The notes under the pieces: model-generated
The model's input: only the letters and a program-made list of their open reading frames with translations
Told to the model about the DNA's origin: nothing
The model's database searches: none
Shown here: positions 35,936 to 42,834 of the stretch, piece by piece
How positions within the stretch are numbered: position 1 is the stretch's first letter
How the letters are laid out: every line of letters starts with the position of its first letter
NCBI GenBank assembly: GCA_020247395.1
Contig: JADCJC010000001.1
Coordinates: 1-42,834 of the forward strand
DNA from: Rhodocyclaceae bacterium
Lineage (GTDB): Bacteria; Pseudomonadota; Gammaproteobacteria; Burkholderiales; Usitatibacteraceae
Direction: 5' to 3'
Length of the DNA stretch: 42,834 nucleotides
Made by a program: the position numbers and the translations under genes

Positions 35936-36568
35936 ATGTTGGCGCTGAAGACTCCCTTTAAAAAACAACAGTTTGAAGCGCGCGAGGAAGCCATCCTCGA
36001 TGCCGTAAACCGACTGCTGTCCGAAAAGGGCTTCGACCTGATGACCATGGACGATGTCGCCGATGCAGTTGGCGTGGCAAAAGGCAGTTTATACAAACAT
36101 TTCTCATCCAAAGAGCGCTTGGCCGCAGCGGCCATGTCGCGACTGCTCTCTCAGACGCTCGATGTACTCGATGGGTTTCCCGAACAGTGGACGGCAGGGC
36201 GGCGGCTGGAGGAGATCTTGCGCTGGACACTTCAGCACCGATTGCGCGGCGGGGTTCCGCATCTACCCTCGACGCGCGGCGCATTTCAGCGCGCGCTGAT
36301 GATGAACATCGAGTATCTGGCGTTGGCGTTAAAGGTGAACAAACGTTTTTACGCATTGGCCGCAGAAGCGAGAAGGAGCGGCGAGATTAGCGCGCTTTTT
36401 GGCGATGATGTTGTGGTCTACACGTTGTACGCGAGATCTTGTGATCCAACGCTAGAGTTTCTGCAAAAGGCGGGCGCGCTGAAGGACGATCAAATTGTGG
36501 AAGCCATGGTGCAGACCACTTTCGGCGGCTTGCGTGCGAGACTAGACCAGCCAAGTTCATCAAATTGA
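35936..36568 (+). CDS. TetR/AcrR family regulator
   Basis: 210 aa. The N-terminal helix-turn-helix lies at about residues 15-62 (EAILDAVNRLLSEKGFDLMT, MDDVADAVGVAKGSLYKHFS, SKERL), followed by an all-helical ligand and dimer domain without recognisable ligand motif. No Shine-Dalgarno sequence precedes ATG 35936, so weak or leaderless translation is possible. Divergent from the lipid operon with operator-like palindromes between them, so it likely represses the operon and itself, with a fatty acyl compound as a plausible inducer. Confidence 0.9.
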   Translation: MLALKTPFKKQQFEAREEAILDAVNRLLSEKGFDLMTMDDVADAVGVAKGSLYKHFSSKERLAAAAMSRLLSQTLDVLDGFPEQWTAGRRLEEILRWTLQHRLRGGVPHLPSTRGAFQRALMMNIEYLALALKVNKRFYALAAEARRSGEISALFGDDVVVYTLYARSCDPTLEFLQKAGALKDDQIVEAMVQTTFGGLRARLDQPSSSN

Positions 36569-36663
36569 CATGGCCACATGCTCAAATCAACCAATAGACT
36601 CCTGTCATCAATATCCACTATCCCGACACTAACGCAATAGCGACTACCCAAAGACCAATCACT

Positions 36664-37524
36664 ATGCTTTATCCCGACCTCTTCTCTGATTTAGAAAAAT
36701 CCCGGTGGAACATGGCCAGCGACATTCCGTGGAGCACATTCGACGGCACCAAGCTGACCGACGAACAGGCGATCACGATCAAGATGAACGCCATCACGGA
36801 ATGGTCGGCGCTACCGGCAACTGAAATGTTTTTGCGCGACAATCAACACGACAGTGACTTCTCCGCGTTTATGTCCATTTGGTTCTATGAGGAACAAAAA
36901 CACTCGCTGGTGTTGATGGAGTATCTCAAGCGTTTTCGTCCCGACATGGCTCCGACCGAGGAAGAGTTACACGCTGTGCGTTTTCCGTTTGACCCGGCAC
37001 CCGCACTAGAAACGTTGATGCTGCACTTCTGCGGTGAAATCCGTTTGACACAATGGTACCGTCGCGCCTCGGAATGGCACACCGAGCCAGTCATCAAAAA
37101 AATATACGAAACGATTTCCAAAGACGAAGCCCGCCACGCCGGCGCGTATATGCGCTACATGCGACGTGCGATGGAAAAAGTCGGCAGCGAAGCGAAACTT
37201 GCATACGCAAAAATCGGCCTCCTAATGGCGAGTGCCGGGAAAGCGGGTAAGCCACTTCACCCCACCAATCTGCACGTCAATCAATCGATGTTTCCAAACG
37301 ACACGGTGCAGTCCAAGCTGCCTGATCCTACCTGGCTTGAGCGTTGGCTCGACACTCAGATTCAGTTCGACAAAGTGTGGGAGGCACGAGTTATCAACGG
37401 CATTCTCAAACAGCTATCCACTTTGTTTGACCGTACCTTTGAATCCACCGCAGACCTCAATCGCTTCCGCAAGGAGCTGATTGCAGGCATGAAGACGCCC
37501 CCGGTTGCGCCTGCCGCTGCCTAG
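36664..37524 (+). CDS. Diiron protein related to acyl-ACP desaturases
   Basis: 286 aa ferritin-like four-helix protein. The full diiron ligand set is visible: Glu46 (in ITEWSALPATEMF), Glu77-x-x-His80 (WFYEEQKHSL), Glu125 (FCGEIRLTQWY) and Glu155-x-x-His158 (SKDEARHAGAY). This spacing is that of soluble fatty acyl desaturases. The substrate could be an acyl-ACP or acyl-CoA and the product the double bond needed by the methyltransferase nearby; that link is inference. It is 95 bp after tetR on the same strand. Confidence 0.85.
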   Translation: MLYPDLFSDLEKSRWNMASDIPWSTFDGTKLTDEQAITIKMNAITEWSALPATEMFLRDNQHDSDFSAFMSIWFYEEQKHSLVLMEYLKRFRPDMAPTEEELHAVRFPFDPAPALETLMLHFCGEIRLTQWYRRASEWHTEPVIKKIYETISKDEARHAGAYMRYMRRAMEKVGSEAKLAYAKIGLLMASAGKAGKPLHPTNLHVNQSMFPNDTVQSKLPDPTWLERWLDTQIQFDKVWEARVINGILKQLSTLFDRTFESTADLNRFRKELIAGMKTPPVAPAAA

Positions 37525-37573
37525 GCCACGCGTTCTTTGCACAGCCGTATGGCGCGCATAGTGGCAAAATGAC

Positions 37574-38062
37574 ATGATGCGCCCTGAATTTGAACGCAAG
37601 ATTTGCCCGCCGGACGAGATAACCACCCGTGTGGCCAGCCTCGCGAGCCCGGTGGTGTTTACCAACGGCGTATTCGATGTGCTGCATCGCGGCCATGTCA
37701 CCTATCTCGCGCAGGCGCGGGCATTGGGCGCCTCACTGGTGGTCGCACTCAACAGCGACGCGTCAGTCAAACGTTTGGGTAAAGGAAGTGACAGGCCGAT
37801 TAATCTCCTTGAAGACCGCATGGCAGTCATCGCCGCGCTGGAGAGTGTTTCCCTGGTCACTTGGTTTGAAGAGGACACACCGATTGCCCGGATACTTGCA
37901 TCGCGCCCGCAAGTCTTGGTCAAAGGCGGCGATTGGACCGTCGACAAAATTATAGGTGCGCCCGAAGTCGCCAGCTGGGGGGGCAAGGTCTACTCAATTG
38001 CGTTCCAGCACGAACGTTCCACGACAGCGATGCTCGCAAAGATTCGTGGCGACTTGAAATGA
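37574..38062 (+). CDS. rfaE2: D-glycero-beta-D-manno-heptose 1-phosphate adenylyltransferase
   Basis: 162 aa nucleotidyltransferase corresponding to the C-terminal domain of HldE. It makes ADP-heptose for the LPS inner core. VVFTNGVFDVLHRGHVTYLA holds the HxGH motif, and ALNSDASVKRLGKGSDRPIN and VLVKGGDW are diagnostic. The kinase domain is not fused, as in many betaproteobacteria. A second ATG follows at 37577. It overlaps the next gene by four bases. Confidence 0.94.
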   Translation: MMRPEFERKICPPDEITTRVASLASPVVFTNGVFDVLHRGHVTYLAQARALGASLVVALNSDASVKRLGKGSDRPINLLEDRMAVIAALESVSLVTWFEEDTPIARILASRPQVLVKGGDWTVDKIIGAPEVASWGGKVYSIAFQHERSTTAMLAKIRGDLK

Positions 38063-39468
38063 ACGCGCCAGACAATGCCGTCGATCTGATCGAACAACTT
38101 CGCTCTGTGGTTGGTGCCAACGCCATACTCACCGAGCCCGCTGATATGGCGGGCTATCTTACCGACTGGCGCGGCAACTTTACTGGCCGGGCGCTGGCCG
38201 TTGTGCGCCCTGCCAACACCGCAGAAGTCGCCGCATTGGTAAAGATCTGCGCGTCTGCCGCAACCCCCATCGTGCCACAGGGAGGCAATACCGGGCAAGT
38301 CGGTGGCAGTGTGCCTGATGCCAATGGTCGGGCAATCGTCATGTCACTGAACCGAATGAACCGCATTCGCGCCATCGACACGGATAGCGATACACTAACC
38401 GCCGAGGCGGGTGTAATACTGCAAACCGTGCAAGCTGCCGCCGATGACGCCGACCGTTTGTTTCCGTTATCCCTCGGCGCAGAAGGTAGCTGCACCATTG
38501 GCGGGAACTTGGCAACCAACGCGGGCGGCACCAATGTCCTGCGTTATGGCAACGCGCGCGATTTGGTGTTGGGGCTTGAGGTTGTGACACCCAAGGGCGA
38601 CATCTGGGACGGCCTGTCGGTACTGCGTAAAGACAACACCGGTTACGATATAAAGAATTGGTTTATCGGCTCGGAGGGCACACTCGGCATTATTACCGCC
38701 GCCTCGCTCAAGCTATACCCCAAACCACAAACCCGGGCAGTCGCGTTAGTGGCAGTTGAGAATCCTGCGAATGCGGTGCAATTGCTCAATCGTATCAAGC
38801 GTGCATTCGCGGATCGTCTGGTCGGGTTTGAAATCATTTCGCGCGTTTGTCTGGATTTGGTCTTGCGCCACATCCCGAACACCCGTGAGCCATTCGCCAC
38901 CCCACAAGCCTGGCAGGTACTAATTGAGATCAACGACTCACGCGCTGACGCGCCAATCGGCGAGTGGATGGAAGCGGAATTGGCGGCCTCGTTTGAAGCA
39001 GGCGAGGCGATTGACGCAGTCATTGCGATTTCAGAGACGCAAATCATTGAGTTATGGCGGCTGCGCGAGCAAATCTCTGAGGCGCAGCGCCTCGAAGGCA
39101 AGAATGTTAAACACGATATCTCGATTCCAATCTCCAAGATCCCGGCTTTTCTGCATGCGTGTGACGCAGCGTTGGTGAAGGCGTTCCCCGAAATTTCGTT
39201 GGTGTGCTTCGGTCATTTAGGAGACGGCAATTTGCACTACAACTGCGGAATACCCACGCAGGGCCTTACGAACGCAGCCGAAATCAACAAGATTGTTTAC
39301 GCCCATGTGGATCAGTTTGGCGGCTCTATCTCGGCAGAACATGGCATTGGCCAACTCAAACGTGCCGAATTACCGATGCACAAATCACCAGTTGCCCTCG
39401 ATCTCATGCGCGCAATGAAAGCTACCCTCGACCCGCATAACTTGATGAACCCGGGCAAAGTACTTTAG
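38059..39468 (+). CDS. FAD-binding oxidase of the GlcD/D-2-hydroxyacid dehydrogenase family
   Basis: 469 aa, BBE/VAO-type flavoprotein. The FAD domain carries PIVPQGGNTGQVGGSVPDAN, LGAEGSCTIGGNLATNAGGT and GSEGTLGIITAASL; the C-terminal FAD-oxidase domain carries CFGHLGDGNLHYN and SISAEHGIGQLKR. This pattern fits D-2-hydroxyglutarate or D-lactate dehydrogenases rather than GlcD proper. ATG 38059 overlaps the rfaE2 stop (ATGA); the 42 codons further upstream overlap rfaE2 and are rejected. Confidence 0.92.
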   Translation: MNAPDNAVDLIEQLRSVVGANAILTEPADMAGYLTDWRGNFTGRALAVVRPANTAEVAALVKICASAATPIVPQGGNTGQVGGSVPDANGRAIVMSLNRMNRIRAIDTDSDTLTAEAGVILQTVQAAADDADRLFPLSLGAEGSCTIGGNLATNAGGTNVLRYGNARDLVLGLEVVTPKGDIWDGLSVLRKDNTGYDIKNWFIGSEGTLGIITAASLKLYPKPQTRAVALVAVENPANAVQLLNRIKRAFADRLVGFEIISRVCLDLVLRHIPNTREPFATPQAWQVLIEINDSRADAPIGEWMEAELAASFEAGEAIDAVIAISETQIIELWRLREQISEAQRLEGKNVKHDISIPISKIPAFLHACDAALVKAFPEISLVCFGHLGDGNLHYNCGIPTQGLTNAAEINKIVYAHVDQFGGSISAEHGIGQLKRAELPMHKSPVALDLMRAMKATLDPHNLMNPGKVL

Positions 39469-39680
39469 TCCGAGGAACTGCCAAAAAAACACGTCGCCCT
39501 AGCGTAGGTCGGGTCTCGCCCACCGTAATCCATTTTCATGGCCAAGGACTGGATTCCAGCCAAGCGACCAAAACAGCACCGAATGACAGCAAGTTTGCGG
39601 TTTTGGAGAATTTCGCCTTGGAAAAACCCTAGCATCTATGGGCATCTTCACATCAAAATGCCCCAAGATGGCCGTTGATA
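39469..39680. other. Convergent spacer with a short hairpin
   Basis: The 212 bp between the two convergent stops hold a short imperfect hairpin (GGTCGGG...CCCACC near 39507-39525) of the kind often scattered in proteobacterial spacers. No T-tract terminator or gene is visible. Confidence 0.4.
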
Positions 39681-40415
39681 CTAGCGTTTGGTTTTTGCCG
39701 AATCAGTCGGTGCAGCAGATGGCGGCGCAGTCTGGGTTGTCCCCGCGGACGTTGCCGTTGGCTCCGGGCAATCTGCCCCCTTCAACACACTCGCTTCGAA
39801 GTCGCGTTGCATCAACGCCACCTTGCCGATAACTCCGGCGTCTGGCGCGCGAATCGTGAACACCGTCTCTTTGGTCTGCGGATTTTTTGGCATGATGGAG
39901 ATACCCGCGACCAGATTCGCCGCTTTTGTTGCCATCTCCGCAACAACCCGCTTCGCAGCATCCTCGGTCGAAAACAAACCAAGAGACACACTGTTATCCG
40001 CCATAACAAGTACGTCCTTGATATTCTCCTTCCTTAGAGTAGCAACCAGCTTATCGGCGGACTTGCGGTCACGCTGTACAGGCAGTACGACTGCAAAGCG
40101 GGTGAACTCTTCAATGTTCTTAAGATCAAGACGGTCAGCCAGCGCCATCGCACCAAGTAACATTTGCGCGCGCTGTGCGTCGGCTGGCTTCACTGATAGC
40201 TGCAAACAAGAGGTCGAGTTCAAGGACTCAACAAGTTTCTTGGCAAGAAGCGCTTCACCCTGCGCCTTTGCCGGATCGGTAATGGACAACACTTTGAGTG
40301 CATCACGATTTACCTCCACGCCCAAACCTTCGCGCGGCTGAGTCGACGTCAGGTAGATATGCCCTGCGAGCGCCAGATTTGCCACGAGCAACAGAAAAAA
40401 AATAAAACGCGCCAT
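39681..40415 (-). CDS. SPOR-like membrane-anchored protein
   Basis: 244 aa. ATG 40415 starts MARFIFFLLLVANLALAGHI, a single N-terminal membrane anchor. A region at about residues 105-170 (RFAVVLPVQRDRKSADKLVA ... NSVSLGLFSTEDAAKRVVAE) resembles the degenerate SPOR domains of the proteins encoded after birA-coaX in betaproteobacteria. The tail is Ala/Pro/Thr-rich. If the domain is functional it would bind denuded septal peptidoglycan. The domain call is moderate, and the position after birA supports it. Confidence 0.7.
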   Translation of the reverse strand: MARFIFFLLLVANLALAGHIYLTSTQPREGLGVEVNRDALKVLSITDPAKAQGEALLAKKLVESLNSTSCLQLSVKPADAQRAQMLLGAMALADRLDLKNIEEFTRFAVVLPVQRDRKSADKLVATLRKENIKDVLVMADNSVSLGLFSTEDAAKRVVAEMATKAANLVAGISIMPKNPQTKETVFTIRAPDAGVIGKVALMQRDFEASVLKGADCPEPTATSAGTTQTAPPSAAPTDSAKTKR

Positions 40416-40532
40416 GATTTCGTCTTTGATTATGTTTTTGCCGCGCCCGCGCATTGACTAGGCAGTGCTCGTTATCGTCATATGCCAGCATCGCAATTGT
40501 AAATCCGAAGTCGTCCTAACCGATACCGCACC

Positions 40533-41534
40533 TCAGCTGTGACGTATCGAAATCTCTGCCGCCGTCAGCCGGAGACGAGCGCCGTCGCGTTCCACAACCA
40601 GCGCTCCGTCCTCACTGACATCAAGCACCTTCGCAACAAACGACTCTGTCGCACCGTTCACGTCGACCCAGCAACCCTGATGCGCATGCAGCGCCCGCCA
40701 CTGGTCGCTGAGTGAACCAAAGCCACCGCGCTGAAACTGATCCAACACCGCAACGAGCTGGACAAGGATGGCTGGCAGTAAGACATTACGATTCAGCGCG
40801 GGCGACGCAACCGCCGTATCCGCACTCTCCGTTGCCAAGTCTGTGACTGGCTGATCGATCGCAAGCTTAATCGACTCAGGTAGCCGAACATTCAAGCCCA
40901 CGCCGATGACCGCAATCATCGGACCAAGCATATCGCCTTGCGTTTCAATGAGGATGCCGCCGAGTTTTTTGTCATCCACAACGATATCGTTGGGCCACTT
41001 CAGTTCGGCATCTATCCCCAAGGCGCGTAATGCATTGGCGACAGCCAGCCCCACCGCCAGTGACAGCCCGCCTAGTGACGCCGCGCCGATCTCAAAACGC
41101 CACAAAAGTGAAAACGTGAGTGAAGCACCGAGCGCCGATTTCCAGACACGCCCGCGGCGGCCACGTCCGGCGGTTTGCAGCTCGGCTGCAAGACAGGTTC
41201 CCGATACGGCACCGGATGCTGCTTGATTCAATAACTCGGTGTTGGTGGAATCGATCACATCCGCCAGCCGTAGATCAAGGCGATGCGCGCTCGACCCCAT
41301 GCGTTGACGAATCACATCAATGTCGAACAGTTGCAGCGGCTCGGCAAGCCGATAGCCACGTCGGGTCAACGAGAAAACTTGTACGCCAAGGTTATTCACC
41401 TCTTTCAGCGCATCCGAGATTGCGCTGCGCGATACACCATGTTTCTCCGCCAATTCCGCACCCGAAATGAAACGCTCGGCAGATAACTCACGCAGCAACG
41501 TGAAAGTCAGCGGGCGAACATGCAACTCAGCCAT
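40533..41534 (-). CDS. birA: Biotin--[acetyl-CoA-carboxylase] ligase / biotin repressor BirA
   Basis: 333 aa bifunctional protein. An N-terminal winged helix (about residues 7-62; SGAELAEKHGVSRSAISDAL) is followed by the ligase domain with the adenylate loop AAELQTAGRGRRGRVWKS, LKWPNDIVVDDKKLGGILIE and GVGLNVRLP, and by a small C-terminal SH3-like domain (FVAKVLDVSEDGALVVERDG). It biotinylates the carboxylase carrier protein and may repress biotin genes. It lies eight bases after the HAD gene. coaX, which usually follows birA in betaproteobacteria, is missing. Confidence 0.96.
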   Translation of the reverse strand: MAELHVRPLTFTLLRELSAERFISGAELAEKHGVSRSAISDALKEVNNLGVQVFSLTRRGYRLAEPLQLFDIDVIRQRMGSSAHRLDLRLADVIDSTNTELLNQAASGAVSGTCLAAELQTAGRGRRGRVWKSALGASLTFSLLWRFEIGAASLGGLSLAVGLAVANALRALGIDAELKWPNDIVVDDKKLGGILIETQGDMLGPMIAVIGVGLNVRLPESIKLAIDQPVTDLATESADTAVASPALNRNVLLPAILVQLVAVLDQFQRGGFGSLSDQWRALHAHQGCWVDVNGATESFVAKVLDVSEDGALVVERDGARLRLTAAEISIRHS

Positions 41535-41542
41535 GTTCGGCT

Positions 41543-42415
41543 TCAGGATTGTTCAGATTTACACGCGGCGACTTCCTCCGCGTACGCAATGCCTGCAATC
41601 ACCGAATCGAGCAGCAGCCGTACCCGCGCAGCCAGCTTACTCGTCGCGCGATAATCCGCCGGCGCAATGAAGTCGACTCGGCCCGCATCAAGCAGCCCCA
41701 TACAGATTTGTTTTGTCTTTGGCATCTTCGGGTTGTAGACCGCCACCGCATGTCCGCCACTCTTTTTCGCCAATGCCATCGACGGCACATCGGTCATGCC
41801 ATCGCCGAGATAAATCATGTTTGAAAATGGAATAGGACGCCGCTCTTCAGGCATGTGCTCGTTGATGGACTCGGACAACAGTTCCCTGCCTTTGTTGATA
41901 CGAAACAAAAACTGCGTCTTTGACGTATCCGTGATTAGCAGCTTGGGGAAAGTCGCAATGCCGTATTGATTGAAATGGTATTCAGACGCGTAGATTTGTT
42001 TGAAGTGTTTGCGAATTGACACGCCTTCCAGAATCTCTTTTTGCCCCGCCGAGATGATGTAATGCTGCACGCGAACGCGCCCACCGCTGCGTTCATTGAT
42101 ATACGCATCAATCTGCGGGAACCAGGTTTCCACACCGGGAAAGTACTTGATGCGTTTTGCCATCAACGCGAAGTCATCGCGCGTGACCTTGACGTCGTCA
42201 TGTTTGTACAGCTTTTCCATCATCAGCCGCATATACGTTAGCATCGGGTCAGATCCGGTCTCGCGCGCTTCTTTGTGCACCTGCGCCCAGAACTCCTCAG
42301 GCTCGACACCGATCTTCGGCAACACGGTGTATTCCTGCATGGGCTGCGGTGACAACGTACCATCGAAGTCGTAGACGATGGCGATGGTGTTTTGGAAAAA
42401 GGGCTTTTTGCTCAT
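41543..42415 (-). CDS. HAD family phosphatase
   Basis: 290 aa haloacid-dehalogenase-type hydrolase. Motif I is AIVYDFDGTLSPQ (nucleophile and acid Asp), motif II YIISAGQKE (Ser), the Lys of motif III probably lies in TDTSKTQFLFRINKG, and motif IV is MIYLGDGMTDVPSM. The extended insertion between motifs I and II (EFWAQVHKEARETGSDPMLT) is typical of a group of uncharacterised HAD proteins; the substrate is unknown. ATG 42415 lacks a good ribosome site. It is probably co-transcribed with birA. Confidence 0.9.
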   Translation of the reverse strand: MSKKPFFQNTIAIVYDFDGTLSPQPMQEYTVLPKIGVEPEEFWAQVHKEARETGSDPMLTYMRLMMEKLYKHDDVKVTRDDFALMAKRIKYFPGVETWFPQIDAYINERSGGRVRVQHYIISAGQKEILEGVSIRKHFKQIYASEYHFNQYGIATFPKLLITDTSKTQFLFRINKGRELLSESINEHMPEERRPIPFSNMIYLGDGMTDVPSMALAKKSGGHAVAVYNPKMPKTKQICMGLLDAGRVDFIAPADYRATSKLAARVRLLLDSVIAGIAYAEEVAACKSEQS

Positions 42416-42704
42416 TAGGCGAGTTTAACGCGATGCGATGCCATACCCAATATCGGCAGCAGGGAACGATCACGGTGCGACGACAGGAAGGCAAACTACT
42501 GACCCAAAGCGGCGGTACCGATTTCCCGAAAAGCGGACGTGCTTTAGTGGTGATGAGCATTATCCGAAGTGTGGCACTTAGCTCGTCTTGTTTCTTTGCG
42601 GGCTGAGTTCGTTCATCAAGGCGCCACCCTTGTGGTTGTTCGCCGGGTAGACACTTGTTTATCAACCGTCTCCGCCCTGATCAACCGCCGCTTGGCCGTT
42701 ATGC

Positions 42705-42834
42705 CTACTTGCCGACGACTGCCAACAACGCTTTCGGATTAGTTCGCGCTATCGTCAAAAGGGTACGCGCCGCGCCACTGGGCTGCTTGCGACCTTGCTC
42801 CCATCCCTGAAGCGTGCGCACTGACACACCTAGC
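42705..42834 (-). CDS. C-terminus of an XRE-type (HigA/NadS-like) antitoxin, cut by the window edge
   Basis: The last 42 codons of a minus-strand gene are visible, ending at TAG 42707-42705. They read LGVSVRTLQGWEQGRKQPSG followed by AARTLLTIARTNPKALLAVV, the recognition helix and tail of helix-turn-helix antitoxins that pair with RelE/HigB-type toxins (the W-E-x-G-R-x-x-P-x-G pattern). The toxin would be expected just upstream, beyond the right edge. The remaining spacer to the HAD gene (42416-42704) shows no gene. Confidence 0.75.
   Translation of the reverse strand, partial: LGVSVRTLQGWEQGRKQPSGAARTLLTIARTNPKALLAVVGK

Noticed and set aside
42416-42704. Possible integron attC-like site beside the antitoxin, suggested by short direct repeats (TATCAACCG and GATCAACCG)
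   Set aside because: The GTTRRRY/RYYYAAC core pairs are not present at the right spacing.
1-42834. CRISPR arrays, tRNA or rRNA genes, prophage genes, transposase genes
   Set aside because: No regularly spaced repeat array, no tRNA-like cloverleaf with TTCGA-loop and CCA, and no phage or transposase family were seen in any spacer or frame.

Overview
The window is a stretch of proteobacterial chromosome, most likely betaproteobacterial, with GC in the mid-50s judged by eye. The signs are an RNase P RNA of the reduced betaproteobacterial kind next to mraZ, FtsZ ending in the betaproteobacterial-style tail DIPAFLRKQAD, murB lying between murC and ddl inside the division cluster, and a DUF3025 gene overlapping pyrC. 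No species can be named from the sequence alone.

Layout. Positions 1-255 hold the N-terminus of an exported protein that runs off the left edge (minus strand). Positions 256-1582 hold no convincing gene. From 20452 down to 1583 the minus strand carries a complete division and cell wall (dcw) cluster of 16 genes: mraZ, rsmH, ftsL, ftsI, murE, murF, mraY, murD, ftsW, murG, murC, murB, ddl, ftsQ, ftsA, ftsZ. Most genes overlap by the four bases ATGA. A sigma70-type promoter and ten-base-spaced MraZ boxes lie in front of mraZ. Next come a TSUP transporter (plus), rnpB (minus), a PstS-like phosphate-binding protein, DUF3025, pyrC and rsmI (all minus). Divergent from rsmI lies an lpoA-yraN-dolP operon that lacks diaA.

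Positions 28428-35788 (minus) form a tight membrane-lipid operon: FAD amine-oxidase-like protein, DUF1365, cyclopropane-synthase-type methyltransferase, chalcone-isomerase-like protein, MFS_2 transporter, DUF3833 lipoprotein, SDR, NTF2-like protein and a possible 63-aa protein. A TetR gene stands divergent to it and is followed by a diiron acyl-ACP-desaturase-like gene, rfaE2 and a GlcD-family FAD oxidase (plus). The window ends with a SPOR-like protein, birA without coaX, a HAD phosphatase, and the C-terminus of an XRE-type antitoxin cut by the right edge.

The most unusual observations are inside the dcw cluster. Three junctions that are normally tight have been enlarged by repeats. At mraY/murD a second copy of the last 23 mraY codons lies downstream of the gene, and its last nine codons differ at nine bases, all of them synonymous. 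At murG/murC the start of murC is present three times, with a 91-codon frame running from the murG stop into the functional murC start. At murB/ddl a 145-bp MITE-like element with perfect 15-bp terminal inverted repeats is inserted.
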